Part shown: positions 32,394 to 43,704 of the stretch, one piece after another | Position numbering within the stretch: the stretch's first letter is position 1 | Layout of the letters: the number at the start of each line of letters is the position of its first letter | Assembly (NCBI GenBank): GCA_028274465.1 | Contig: CM051456.1 | Coordinates: forward strand, 88,150,753-88,214,752 | Reading direction: 5' to 3' | Source: Plantago ovata | Lineage: Eukaryota > Streptophyta > Magnoliopsida > Lamiales > Plantaginaceae | DNA: 64,000 bases | Translations under genes and position numbers: made by a program | Notes under the pieces: generated by a model | Seen by the model: only the letters and a program-made list of their open reading frames with translations | What the model was told of the DNA's origin: nothing | Database searches by the model: none

Positions 32394-32827
32394 GCGGTCG
32401 TTACAGTTGGTCTTTCTTCCCACTTATACATGGATTGCAAGAGGAAAAATCCTACAAAGTGTACCATAAGTTTTCTACCCAACCCATTTTGTACTGTAAG
32501 TTTGTTACTCCCAGATTTTGTCCTGTAAGTTCACAAAAAATCTAATTTTTGTACTTCGGGCCAAATTTAGCCCGATGAACTAATATTAGGCTATATTTGA
32601 ATCTGATTCCCCCCAATCCACCATGAACCCACGAATTAGTGATAGTTTTTCACTATTTCACCAGGATTATTAACATATCTAAATAAGAAAAAAAAAATTT
32701 CAAAACAATCAAGATAATTGTGGAGCATATCCCTTTGTATGACATATCGATGCAAACAAACAAATAAAATGGATCCGATTTTTTTTAATGTACGTCATGA
32801 AGACATAATGGATTGGTTGTTATTCTC
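32394..32827. other. unassigned sequence between Cassandra and copy A
   Basis: No gene or recognisable element. TTCTC (32823-32827) is the expected left target duplication of copy A. Confidence 0.5.
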
Positions 32828-34310
32828 TGTTGGTCCCTTTAAACAACAAGAAAAGACTAGAGTGGGGGGGGGTGAATAGTCTTTTCAAACTTTCGTCGTT
32901 CAAAACTTTCTCAGCAATTGCTTATTACTTTTCAGTAATGAGTTTGCTGGTACTTAACTTTCTCAGTAAGTACTTGTTACTTTTCAGTAACGAGTTTACT
33001 GGTACTTTAAAAACAGAGTGCGGAAGACATTTACAATAAGTGCTTTTCAGAGAATGCTAGTTTCAGCAAGTGAGCAGAGTGTCAGTGTACAATAAGTGTA
33101 GCTGGCTGAAAACTAAATGCTGTAAAGTAAATCACACAAACACTTTTATAGTGGTATCTGAGAGTGGCGTAATCTCTCAACTAATCCACTTTGTCCTTTC
33201 TAGGACTGAATCCACTAAGATAAGATGTGAGGTTCCTTACAAATCCTATCACTAATGATTCTTCAGAAACCAAAACACACTTGCATCGTTTCCAACCTAA
33301 CTAGAGAACTGTAACCTTGTTCTCCACCAAACTTGGGACTTATAATCATCAACTCAATGCTTGATTAATTCCCCCTGAATTTCACGCCTAAAAAGGGTGT
33401 TTATGAGTTAGAGAGGTTTGGGATGAGATGACTTGAGTACAACTTTTCAGCTATAACAAGTTATCTAAAGAACACAACTTGTAAGCAAGTTAAGTTGTTT
33501 CTGGTGTGAACACTTGTTCTTGTTCAAAAGAAAGAACACTTAACTAATTTCTTAGCCGTGAATATTCTAATTCTTCACAATTAGATTTTGTATCAATAGG
33601 CAGTAAAGAGTATAGAAGGTTTTGAGTGTTTAAAGCACAAGTGAGAGTTTGATCACGTTGTTGACACACTTCTACTATTTGACAGATGACCTCTATTTAT
33701 AGTGTCTCAAGGGAGCCGTTTGAATTTCAAATTCTAAGGCTTTGCACCTTAAGATGTCACTATCTTGCTTTTGTACTTTCAGCAGCGTCCTTCATTTGTC
33801 TTCTAGTCTTCATGTTCTTCGCGTGCCTACTTTGCATTTAATGTTCATTTGAATCAATTTCAAATGTGAACGTTGGAGCAAAAATGCAAGTACTTTTCAG
33901 CAAGGAGGTCACATATGTTTTTCAGCAAGTGGTCAGTCTCAGTTTCAGCAAGCACAACCTACTATGTCATAAAGATTTTCACTTATGCAAGTTGTTGCTG
34001 AAAATCTCAGTTTCTGAGCAATATGTGCCTTTGTAGATACCTTTCTCAGAATTCTTCTAAGTCTTCCGTCTTTGAATCTTCAAGTTTCTGAGCGGTTCTT
34101 AGTGCTTCAATAGTTCATTTGTAAAAACAAAGTACATCATCAGCAAACGAAAGCACCTAACTAGTACCTACACTAAGTCTTTCAGCAAACGTTCCTCGTT
34201 TACAATGTCCTTAAAATTCTAAATTCCTATGGACATTAAGAGTACTAGTTACTGGACTTTTCTTAATTCTTCATGGTTAATTGCTCATCAAAATTACAAG
34301 TTTCCTAATA
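32828..34310 (-). repeat. 3' LTR of copy A (1,483 bp)
   Basis: Plus-strand TGTTGGTCCC...TTTCCTAATA; the usual terminal TAACA is TAATA here. TATA box at 33694-33701. Many TCAGCAA/TTGCTGA motifs. Confidence 0.92.
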
Positions 34311-34330
34311 AATTTCCCCGTTTTTGATGT
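34311..34330 (-). promoter_or_regulatory. polypurine tract of copy A
   Basis: Minus strand AAAAACGGGGAAATT adjoining the 3' LTR. Copy C has AAAAAGGGGGAAATT at 63887-63905, so copy A carries one interruption. Confidence 0.75.
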
Positions 34331-34567
34331 TAGCAATCCATGGCTAAATTAATTGTTACCCTTTTAGAGGTTTCTGATGTTGAATAAATCAGTTGATTAA
34401 TGCAAACATACTTGAATAATAAAACAGTAAGCATAAATAATTTGCATAATCAAAAACCAATAAGAGTAAAAAAGTTCATTGCTGATAGTTATCTTTCAGT
34501 AAGTTTACAAGAAAGCGCATAGATAACTGAAGTAATCAGCAAACAAAACAAAGCTTTTTACAAGGGA
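34331..34567 (-). other. short untranslated stretch between ORF3 and the polypurine tract
   Basis: No coding potential seen. The first part is shared with copy C (63906-64000). Confidence 0.6.
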
Positions 34568-37470
34568 CTAGTCTATTCCAGCAGAAGATTTTCTAAGAAT
34601 CTCCTTTACACTCTTCTCAGCAAGAGCAGAGAATTCAACACAGTCCTTCTCGTAATCTTCAAGTAGCTTACGGACTTCAAGTTGAATAATTCTTGCATTC
34701 TTGCAGGCAGTATAATGATGGTTTTCACCATTCATCTCTTTGTAGTGAATTACCCACAAGTGCATGCCCCAATTGCTAGCATGTAGAAGTTGAGTGTCTG
34801 AAATACCCTTGTTGGCATGAATCTTCCTTAACCAGAGAAGGCCTTCTTCTTGATCCTTTGCAGTGAGATAAAAGTACTCATAAGGAATCAAGCCATACTT
34901 CTTTTTGGACTTCTTGGTTATAGGGTCACTATAGTAAGCAACATCCATCGGGTTCATTAAATCAGGCTCTTGTTTTATCTTCTTGCTGATGGAAGTTCTT
35001 CTTATCAAGATCTCAATATTCAGCCATTTTACAGCAATGTTCCTTGTGTAGGGAGGAGGATCCCTTTCTCTTCTTGCAACTTTCAATTCAATCCAAGTGT
35101 ACATTTGATTCAGTACAGCAGTTGGAAAGAAGTCATTGGCCAAAAGATCTTCCAGCTTTATGATCCATCAACCATGGAGGTTTCTGATCACATTCTGAGT
35201 GGTTTCCTTATTGTTGGTCTTAGTATAATCAATGTCAGTGCCAATTGCAATGTTAGCTAGCCTTCTTTCTTCCTGTCTTTTCTTTCTTCTTCTTGACTTA
35301 GAATTTTCATGATCATTTGCTGAAGATCTGGAGTCAGAAGAGAAGTGTTTGGATTGGCCAGATGGAGTTAAGGCAGAAAGAGGCTTGGCCCTTATAGCTT
35401 GAGCTATTGTTTGGTCATCATCATTATCATCATCTTCATTCATGTCTTGATGACTTTCAGTGTGACAGAATTCTTGAGTTTCAGCAGAAGTTCTTCTCCT
35501 TTTAGGATTTGGAACTTCTCTCAGAATCTGTTTCAGCTCTTTTCTTAGAACTTTACTCTGTTTCGGCAAGAGGTTCTCTGGGAGGTGGTCCAGGAAGCTT
35601 TAATGGCGCTTCAGCTTCAGAGGGATTAGTTGATCTGTCTCTTGAAGACTTTCTTTTTCTAGAATCTTCCCCCTTTGATATGGATTGCATCATAGCTCTG
35701 ATGTGTAAAGAGAAAAACTCATTGCAATTTTCAGCAAGAGTATTTAGGCTTTCGTATTTCAGAATCATGTCTTTCTGATCTGTAGTTAGCTTAGACAATT
35801 CTTCTTTAATAAAAGACAGATTCTCCTCATGTCTGCGCTCATTGTTGACTTTTTCTTCAAGCATAGCCTGAGCCTTTGTCAATGCGCTTTTAGCAAGCTT
35901 GAGTGCCTGAATGACATATTATTCATAGCTTTTGTGATGTACACTGATGTCTTTCTGAGCTATGGTAAGTGTAGTAGTGCGCCTCAGCACAATAGTCAGT
36001 ATTTTGCCAATGTCAAGTGGACTTTCAGCAAGCAAGGCATCATCCTCTTCTTGGCATGCTTTGTGAACAGACATTAGTGATTTTATTCTAGGAGTAAACT
36101 CCTTAACGTTTGGGAACGGCACTAGATAGGGAGTGAGTGAGTGAGCTTTAATTTCAGTCGCGATCTGATCATCATTTCTCAGCGACCGACTTCTCTCAGC
36201 ATCTCCTTCATCATTGATGAGAGATGGTGGAGGAATTTCCACCACTGTGGGTTCAGTTTTCTTTGTCTTTTCTTCTTCATTTGCTGAGAAGTTAGATAGA
36301 TCTTCTTCTTCATCAGATTCATCAAGGCCAGCAACCTTGATTCCAAATCATTAGCTTTAGTCACTTCTGGTTGAGTGGTTGCTGAGGGCAACTCTTTGGA
36401 CTCACAACTGGAGTTTCACCAGTAGTAAGTGGAAGGGAGGAGACTTCCTTGTTGTTCACTCCTGAAGATTGAGCAATATCGAGATTCTTTGTGTGTTTGT
36501 CATGAATCTGTAGACTATTCTGTAATGCTCTTTGATAATCTTCATCCATTTCTTCTTCTTCTCCAAGGTTTGGATCAGTGACCTTAGCTTTGAGTAATGC
36601 TAACTCGGCATCAAGAAGCTTAGCTTTGTCTTTAGGCATTTCAACACGCTTTCTGGCGTACTCGTCTTCAGTTTCAGCAACTTGTTCAGTTGCTGGAGTA
36701 CTTTTCTCAGCAGGAGTAGGAGTAGATTCTTGTTGCTGACTGGGAGTTTGTTCAGCTTGTTGATTCTCATTGTTGTTTTGATTTTCATTTTGAGCAACTG
36801 TCATTTTTACTCCGCCAACATCCAAACTAGGACCTTGATTATATTCATCATCGTCCTTGTTGTCCTTAGAATCTTTGGCTTCATCATCACTGGTATCTTT
36901 AAGGATATTTTCATCCTCTTCTTCTTCATCATCATCCGTCAGTATAACCAACTCCAGATGTTTGTACTTAGCAGCACTGGTAACTTCCTCTTCCTCATTG
37001 ATTTTGTGGGGATCAGCCACCACGGGTACAAAGGAACCCTTGAGCATCACATCTTGTTCAGTTGGAGAGGCACTCTTGAACTTAGCTTTTATATTCTCTC
37101 TGATTGTAGCAATCAGATTTGAACTCATTTGCTGAGAATATGAGAGTTCTTCAGGAAGTAAAGAGTGTACAAACGTCTCGAGTTTGAGTAGAGAGTTTCT
37201 CTTCTTCTCATTGGATAGATGGATGTGAAGATCTGAAAAGTCCATGCTTCTATATCTTTGCCAGTTGCTGACAGACTTAGCAACTCTGGTCAAAGTGTTC
37301 TTTTTGAAATTTGAGTATAGTTCTTCAGAACTAACTTCAAGAGCTTCCGTGATGTGAATCACTTCATCTTTCTCATTTTGAGCCTGAATAAAAGTACAGT
37401 TAATTTCAGGAAGGTTTTGGAAAATAGTTTTAGAGTCTAAAACTGTAACATGAATTACCTGCAGACTTTC
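34568..37470 (-). pseudogene. accessory ORF3 of copy A, C-terminal part
   Basis: Reads on from 52073 once the outer gypsy element is discounted (in frame across the CTTTC duplication). 37470-36361 is an open, strongly acidic and Gln/Thr/Pro-rich region. A frameshift near 36361-36400 moves it to the frame of 36391/36245-35919; a stop follows near 35919. 35882-35553 is a probable coiled coil (AMLEEKVNNERRHEENLSF...). 35569-35168 is basic with a nuclear-signal-like SRRRKKRQEERR. The last 191 codons (35143-34568) form a separate, more ordered-looking region (MANDFFPTAVLNQMYTWIEL... ending SSAGID). No enzyme motif, no signal peptide or transmembrane segment, so an envelope role is not supported here. 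Confidence 0.7.
37466..37470. repeat. target-site duplication of the outer element (CTTTC, left)
   Basis: CTTTC here and at 52068-52072 flank the outer gypsy element exactly. Confidence 0.93.
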
Positions 37471-38661
37471 TGATGAACGTTGGATTGTCGGGTTCCAACT
37501 AATCAAATAAGTTTGTTATTTAGCCAAAGGCAATTAACAACTACAACGAAAACCGTAGTGTAGCAGTAGAATAACCTCGAGTGTCGATCTCTAAGGACTA
37601 TAACTAGCTTTATCTAATCTAACTTAAGAATATAAAAACAGAAGACGACTTAGCAAAGGTTTTCTTAACAGATAATGGAGATTGGTGATAGTATGGTCAT
37701 TCAAAGCATAACAGGTTAATAATCATGCGTAAATTCCTCGGTCTTGCATGGAGATCTTTGATCAATGAATTGTCCAATTGTGTTCCGTAATTATTCAACA
37801 CTGCGAAGATATAGATTTAGATAGATCAAAGAAATAAAGCAATAACTCAGACTATAATGCGCGATATAGCCATTAGCATAATTATTAACCCTTCGCTAGG
37901 AAATCACATACTATCACGAACGAGAAGTTTAGCTACTCATAGTTGTCATGCAATCAACAGAAATCATACCACGAATAAATGAAAACATGATGAAAGATAT
38001 ATAAATATAAATAGAAAAACTGTAAGATACAATGTTACCGAAGGTTGTCAATCTCCGAAGAATCGCGATCTTACAAGCTCCAAAACGCTAAGAAAAAGTA
38101 TCTCCTAAGCTAAGGACCCCCAGAACAGGCTCTGGAGAATTCCTACCTAAAACTACTAAGAAAGGTGAGAGAAAAGGTCTGGAAAAGTATGAAAAACGGA
38201 GAAAACTGAGCTCATATATATAGTCATTCGAATTGTGTGGGGCGAAGGGCCCCACACACCGGGCGATTCGCCTGGTGTGGGGCAATTCGCCCCACGTCCC
38301 GGGCGACTTGTCCGGGAGTAAATTTCGGCCCAGAAGGCGTTTTTGGATTTATTCCCCTTTTCGGACTCGGTTTCTGCCTTCTAGTGACCTTTTAGCCTTC
38401 AGACTCGACCCCTAGACTTCAAATCCTATCTGGAATCTTTCAGATACTCCAATTAGGCTTCTGGAACACCAATTCCTTGTCTACTTCAATATAATTGCCC
38501 GGAAAACCTCGTTTTTCAACCAAAACTTGTAAAATAAAAACAAAAGGGAAACGTGACACTATTCTAATAAAATGCACTAAAATATAGATAAATTAACATA
38601 GAGGATAGATAAAATAGGTGAAAAAGACTCGAATGAAAGTGTAAAATACACATTCATCAAA
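37471..38661 (-). repeat. 3' LTR of the outer element (1,191 bp)
   Basis: Plus-strand TGATGAACG...CATTCATCA. It contains GC palindromes (about 38234-38310, e.g. GGGGCGATTCGCCCC-type arms) immediately upstream, in the minus sense, of TATATATA (about 38212-38222). Confidence 0.93.
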
Positions 38662-38695
38662 CTCCCCAAACCGAACCTTTGCTTGTCCTCAAGCA
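38662..38695 (-). promoter_or_regulatory. polypurine tract of the outer element
   Basis: Minus strand GAGGACAAGCAAAGGTTCGG followed by TTTGGGGAGTT, matching element E's PPT with one change. Confidence 0.85.
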
Positions 38696-40293
38696 ACTAA
38701 GCTAGACTCTAATGCAAAAAACAATGCAACACAAAAAATGGAGTCTCATGCCAAATGAAATGAACTAATTTACTGAATCTATAAAAAACATATGAACAAA
38801 AACCTTACAAATCATAACATGAATATAGGTTGCAGAATGCCTCGATTGACTCATACACATTCACATAAGCACTTATGTCAAGACAAGATAGTCTCTCGTA
38901 ACATTCTCTACCTGGACTTAGTCAGTGACGACGTAATGAAACATGTTAGAATACGAGTGGTTGTCCCATGCCTATGAAACTGAGGACTTACTGCTGTTCA
39001 CCAAGTTAAGACTTTTCCTCAAAGAGGTCGAACCAATACTGACTCTCATCAAACGAAGGAGGGTTCCCTAAAATAGATAACACTCCCCTATTCTACCCAT
39101 CTCTCAAGCAAATCCTTAAGCTACTCACCACTTCCTGAATGGCAGGACGAGGGTGGTCTAGAACAGATGACACTCAAACGAAAAGAAAAGATTAGAAAAT
39201 TACAACACGATTACGAACATTACAAGAATTGTAAAATGAGACACAACACTTTGCTAAACTGCTATTTGGCTTTCCTTTTTTTGGACCCTTCTTTGCTTTT
39301 TTGGGTCTTTTTTTCCTTTTTTTTCCTTCTTTTTTTCCTTCTTTTTTTCTTTTCCAGTTTTTTCTTTTTTCTGGAATTTTTCTTTTTTTTTTTTTTTTTG
39401 ATTTTTTTTAGCCAGCAGTAGTACAACGAAAAAGGAACAATAACACACAAACGACCTCCCCAAACCTATTCGAAAGAATAGGTTGGAGTACAAAATTTAC
39501 GAAAAAGGAAAAATGAACTCACAACACAAAATTGAAAAACGAAAAACAAGTCTAATGATCGTGTAACCCCCTCCCCAAACCTATTCGGAAGAATAGGTTA
39601 CAAACAAAGGATCACACAACCTCATACTACCTCCTTCCTAGGCATTTAGCAATCTCAAAGCATGGTGAAGACTTGTTGCCTCTTAGGTACATAATTACTC
39701 GGGAAAACAACCATAAGACCCTAACATGCATCACCCTATTATAAAGGCCTTCGTGAACCGCAGTAGAGAAAACACCACTAAGTGATGTCGAGACTACCAA
39801 GCTTAACGAAGTGCAATACATAAATGTGACAAGCCAAGCGAGAAAAACCTCAAACAAATTCATAGAGATGAAGCATATGATTAATGGCATAATTAGTTAA
39901 TCTACCCAATAAAATAGTTTTCAAAAAATTAGGCAATAAACTCCATATAAAACAAGCAAGACTATCCTAGGATGAATGTAGTGTATGCAACCTAAAAACT
40001 AAGAAAGCAGTAAACGTGCAAATGCAAATGCAGACGGATAAACATGCAAGGTACTATACTTAACCTACCAATTCCAAGCTCTAAACCATCAATGGCAAGC
40101 TCTAAACCATCAATGCCAAGCTCCGAACTACCAACACTAGATCACTTAAATCCCATCCCCCCTCATGAATTTAAAGCTACTCCCTAGCACTAAGAAAATG
40201 AGGAAATAAGATGTGATACTAGATGTTACCGCATGGTTTGGCCTCGGTCGGCTGAGTAGCTGCTTGTAAGTTATTGGGACTGCTCCAGGAGCC
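38696..40293 (-). other. 3' non-coding region of the outer element
   Basis: No supported gene. It contains the block conserved with E and the inner element (about 38865-39165), the pyrimidine (minus: purine) tract (39290-39410), the two stem-loop/purine modules (39463-39484, 39578-39599) and a three-unit repeat of about 23 bp (CCAAGCTC..., about 40070-40130). Confidence 0.75.
39463..39599 (-). other. stem-loop/purine modules of the outer element
   Basis: 39463-39484 and 39578-39599: both perfect 9-bp stems AACCTATTC / GAATAGGTT with 4-base loops. Each is followed on the minus strand by TGGGGAGG(GGG). Confidence 0.85.
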
Positions 40294-41088
40294 TTATAGG
40301 TGATCATCGGGGCTTGTGGCAGTGGCGGTAGTTCCATTAATAGATCGGATAGGGCCAACTCCTCCATCTGTATCATCATTGTCCCTATTGTCTTCATTGT
40401 CACTACTGTCACCAACATCATCACCAGTAGAGTTGCATTGTCGAAGAGAATCTTCAAGATTGGCCGCATCTGTTATGGAATCTTCCACCCAGTATCTCTC
40501 CAATAGGTTGTGAACTGTTGAAGGGGAAAGAGCAGTGGTATCAGAGCCTCCCTCTCCAATGTTTTACACCCCGAGGAGGTTGCAGCAAGCTGCTCGGGTA
40601 CTCAGAGGTTGTCCTCCATTTTTTCCAATGTCGACCACATTCTCTACGGTTGATGCCCCCGATGTCTATATGATGCTCCCTTTAGAGGCATTCAAGGGGC
40701 ACCCCTAAGAGGGGCTGGGCACCCATGTCATTATGTTTTGGAACCAAGCTAGCGATTCGGAACTTTCTCACCACTGTCGATTCAAGACTAAATCCGTTGT
40801 GGTGAGATCGTCCCGGTGCCTTCCTATTCACTCGAACTCTGCAGTCCTTGTGATAGATTGCTGGTGTAATAATTGTTTCTATCCCTTCAGTGGTGCATGA
40901 ATAGGCATAGGAGTCCTTACTCCAGGTGTACTCTAGCTCCTCCTTTTGGATAATCCGCGATGTTGTTGCAAAAGCCCGTGGCTCGAACGCACCACTAACG
41001 AGATCACTCTCCTTGATATGGTTGTAATCGATCCCCCTCCAATACTTCATAGTAGCCAAACGGGAGTGCTCCTCTCCCTTTGTGGCAT
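40294..41088 (-). pseudogene. ORF2 of the outer element, degraded
   Basis: Begins at ATG 41088, seven bases after an acceptor-like TTGTTTGTAG ending at 41094. The frame from this ATG stops after 13 codons, but a one-base shift opens a long frame (to 40682; KGEEHSRLATMKYWRG..., IDYNHIKESDLVSGAFEPRAF). A later open piece (40503-40294) is acidic (DDVGDSSDNEDNRDNDD). Position relative to gag, leader and intron matches ORF2 of element E, but I see no convincing sequence similarity, so the two may be different or highly diverged proteins. Function unknown. Confidence 0.5.
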
Positions 41089-41159
41089 GGTTCCTACAAA
41101 CAACAGTTAGTACCTCGTATGACACAAAACTGACTCATGCATATGCTAATGTAAGAACG

Positions 41160-41164
41160 AAACA
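41160..41164. repeat. target-site duplication of the inner element (AAACA, left)
   Basis: AAACA here and at 47266-47270 flank the inner element exactly. Confidence 0.93.
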
Positions 41165-42121
41165 TGATGAACGGAGATTTGTCGGGTCTCGGTTCAGCAA
41201 ATAAATTTGTTATTAAGCCAAAGGCAATCCACAACTACAACAAAAACCGTAGTGTAGCAGTAGAATGACTCGAGTGTCGTTCTCTCAGGACTATAACTAG
41301 CTTTATCTATTTAACAAGAGAATATAAAACAGCAAACAGATAGCAATAGGAGGTTTCTAGCAGATAATGGAGATTGGTGATAGTATGGTCCTTCTTAACA
41401 TAACGGGACGATAATCATGCATAAATTCCTCGGTCTTGCATAGAGATCTTTGAATCAATCTAGTGTCCTGTTGCAAATATTAAGCACTACGAAGATAATT
41501 GGTCTGACAAGTCAATCTCGATTGTCCTAATGTGTTCCGTAATTATTCAACACTACGAAGATAATTGGTCTAATGGTCGACAAGTGTCCAATTGTGCATA
41601 ATAATCAATACAACATACGAGAATTTTGGTTACAACTGATCAAGGAAATAAAGCAATGACACGGAGTATAATGCGCGATATAGCCATTAGCATGATTATC
41701 TTCCCTTCGCTAAGAATTCCCGAAAAAACCACGGGGCGGTTCACCCCACTGTGCGGCGGTTCGCCCCCGAGTATTTCTCGCGGAATTCCGCATTTTCGAC
41801 GCGTTTTTGGATTTCTTCTCCTTTTCGGACTCGGTTTCTGACTTATGTAGCCTTCTAACCTCCAGATTCGACCCCTAGACTTCAAATCCTATCCGAAAAC
41901 CTTCAGATACACCAAATAGGCTTCTGGAACACCAATTCCTTGTCAACTTCAATATAATTGCCCGGAAATCCTCGAATTTCAACCAAAACCTGTAAAATAA
42001 AATCTAAAGGGAAACGTGAAACTATTCTAATAAAATGTACTAAAATATAGCTAAATTAAATAGAGGATAGCTAAAATATGTGAAAAAGACTCGAATGAAA
42101 GTGTAAAATACACATTCATCA
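41165..42121 (-). repeat. 3' LTR of the inner element, internally deleted (957 bp)
   Basis: Plus-strand TGATGAACG...CATTCATCA. About 317 bp present in the 5' LTR (about 46545-46862) are missing at 41719, removing the segment with the TATATATAG box and joining GAATTC to CCGAAAAAACC. Confidence 0.93.
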
Positions 42122-43704
42122 AACTCCCCAAACCGAACCTTTGCTTGTCCTCAAGCAACTAAGCTAGACTCTAATACAAAAAACATGCAAGACACAAAAT
42201 GGAGTCTCATGCCAAATAAAATGAACTAATCTACTGAATCTATCAAATAACATATGAACAAAAACCATATGAATCAAAGCATGAATATAGGTTGAAGAAT
42301 ACCTCGATTGACTTATACACATCCACATAAGCCCTTATGTCAAGACAAGATAGTCTCTCGTAACATTCTCTACCTGAACCTAGTCAGTGACGACGTAATG
42401 AAGCATGCTAAGATACGAATGGTTGCCCCGTGCCTATGAAACTGAGGACTTACTGCTGTTCCACCATGTTAAGACTTTTCCTCAAAAAAGGTCGAACCAG
42501 TACTGGCTCTCATCAAACGAAGGAGGGTTCCCTATAAAAGATAACTCTCCCCTATTCTACCCATCTCTCAAGTAAAGTCTTAAGCTATTCACCACTTCCT
42601 GAATGGCAGGACGAGGGTGGTCTAGAACAGATGACACTCAAGACAAAAAAGATAAAAAATAGAAAAACACGATTACGAACATTACAAAAATGGAAAAGAC
42701 TCAACATTTTGCTAAACTGCTATTTGGCTTTCTTTTTTGGACCCTTCTTTGCTTTTTTGGGGTCTTTTCTTTTTTTCTTTTTTTCCTTTCCAGATTCTTT
42801 TCTTTTTTTTCGATTTTTTTTTCTAGCCAGCAATAGCACAATAAAAAGAGAAACAAAATGACTCTCACGACTTCCACAAACCTATTCGAAAGAATAGGTT
42901 GGACTACAAAATTTACGAAAAAGGAAAAATAAACTCACGATACGAAAATGAAAAACAGAAACAAGTCTAATGATGGTGTAACCCCCTCCCCAAACCTATT
43001 CGGAAGAATAGGTTATAAACAAAGGATCACACAACCTCACACTACCTCCTTCCTAGGCATTTAGCAACCTTTAAGCATGGTGAAGACTTGTTGCCTCTTA
43101 GGTACATAATTACTCGGGAAAACAACCATAAGACCCTAACATGCATCATCCTATTATAAAGGCCTTCGTGAACCGCAGTAGAGAAAACACCACTAAGTGA
43201 TGTCGAGACTACCAAGCTCAACTAAGTGCAATACATAAATGTGACAAGCCAAGCGAGAAAAACCTCAAACAAATTCATAGAGATGAAGCATACGATTAAT
43301 GGCTTAGTTAGTTGATCTACCCAATAAAAAAGTTCAAAAAATTCGGCAATAACTCCATATAAAACATGCAAAACTATCCTAGGAAAGCAGTAAACGTGCA
43401 AATGCAAAAAATTTCACGAGTTTTTTCATAAGCAAGATAAGTATAGAGATAACCAGCGATAACCTCCTCCCCAAACCTGAACGTCGTCGCTCGTCCCGAA
43501 CGTCGAAAGTGGATCCAAGGTGAGAGCTAATGCTTTGTATAAGTGACCTATAATACTCAATCAAACTCGTGAGATAAAATCTAAAGCTGTAAAGAAAGCG
43601 ATAAAATTTCCGGGTTGCCTCCCGGATAGCGTCATTGTTTAAAGTCTTTGACTCGACTCCTGTCTGCGCCTATCTCTTCTTTTTGCGGGTACTAGGCTTC
43701 CCCC
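42122..43704 (-). other. PPT and 3' non-coding region of the inner element
   Basis: PPT at 42122-42155 (same sequence as the outer element). Conserved block about 42340-42620, pyrimidine tract 42730-42835, stem-loops 42879-42900 and 42993-43014, PPT-like tract about 43465-43500. The region 43600-43700 before the gag stop contains GGGTTGCCTCCCGG, shared with the outer element (48260-48275). No gene. Confidence 0.8.

Noticed and set aside
40682..41125. Clear homologue of element E's ORF2
   Set aside because: The position is equivalent but no shared motif is visible by eye; kept only as a positional counterpart.
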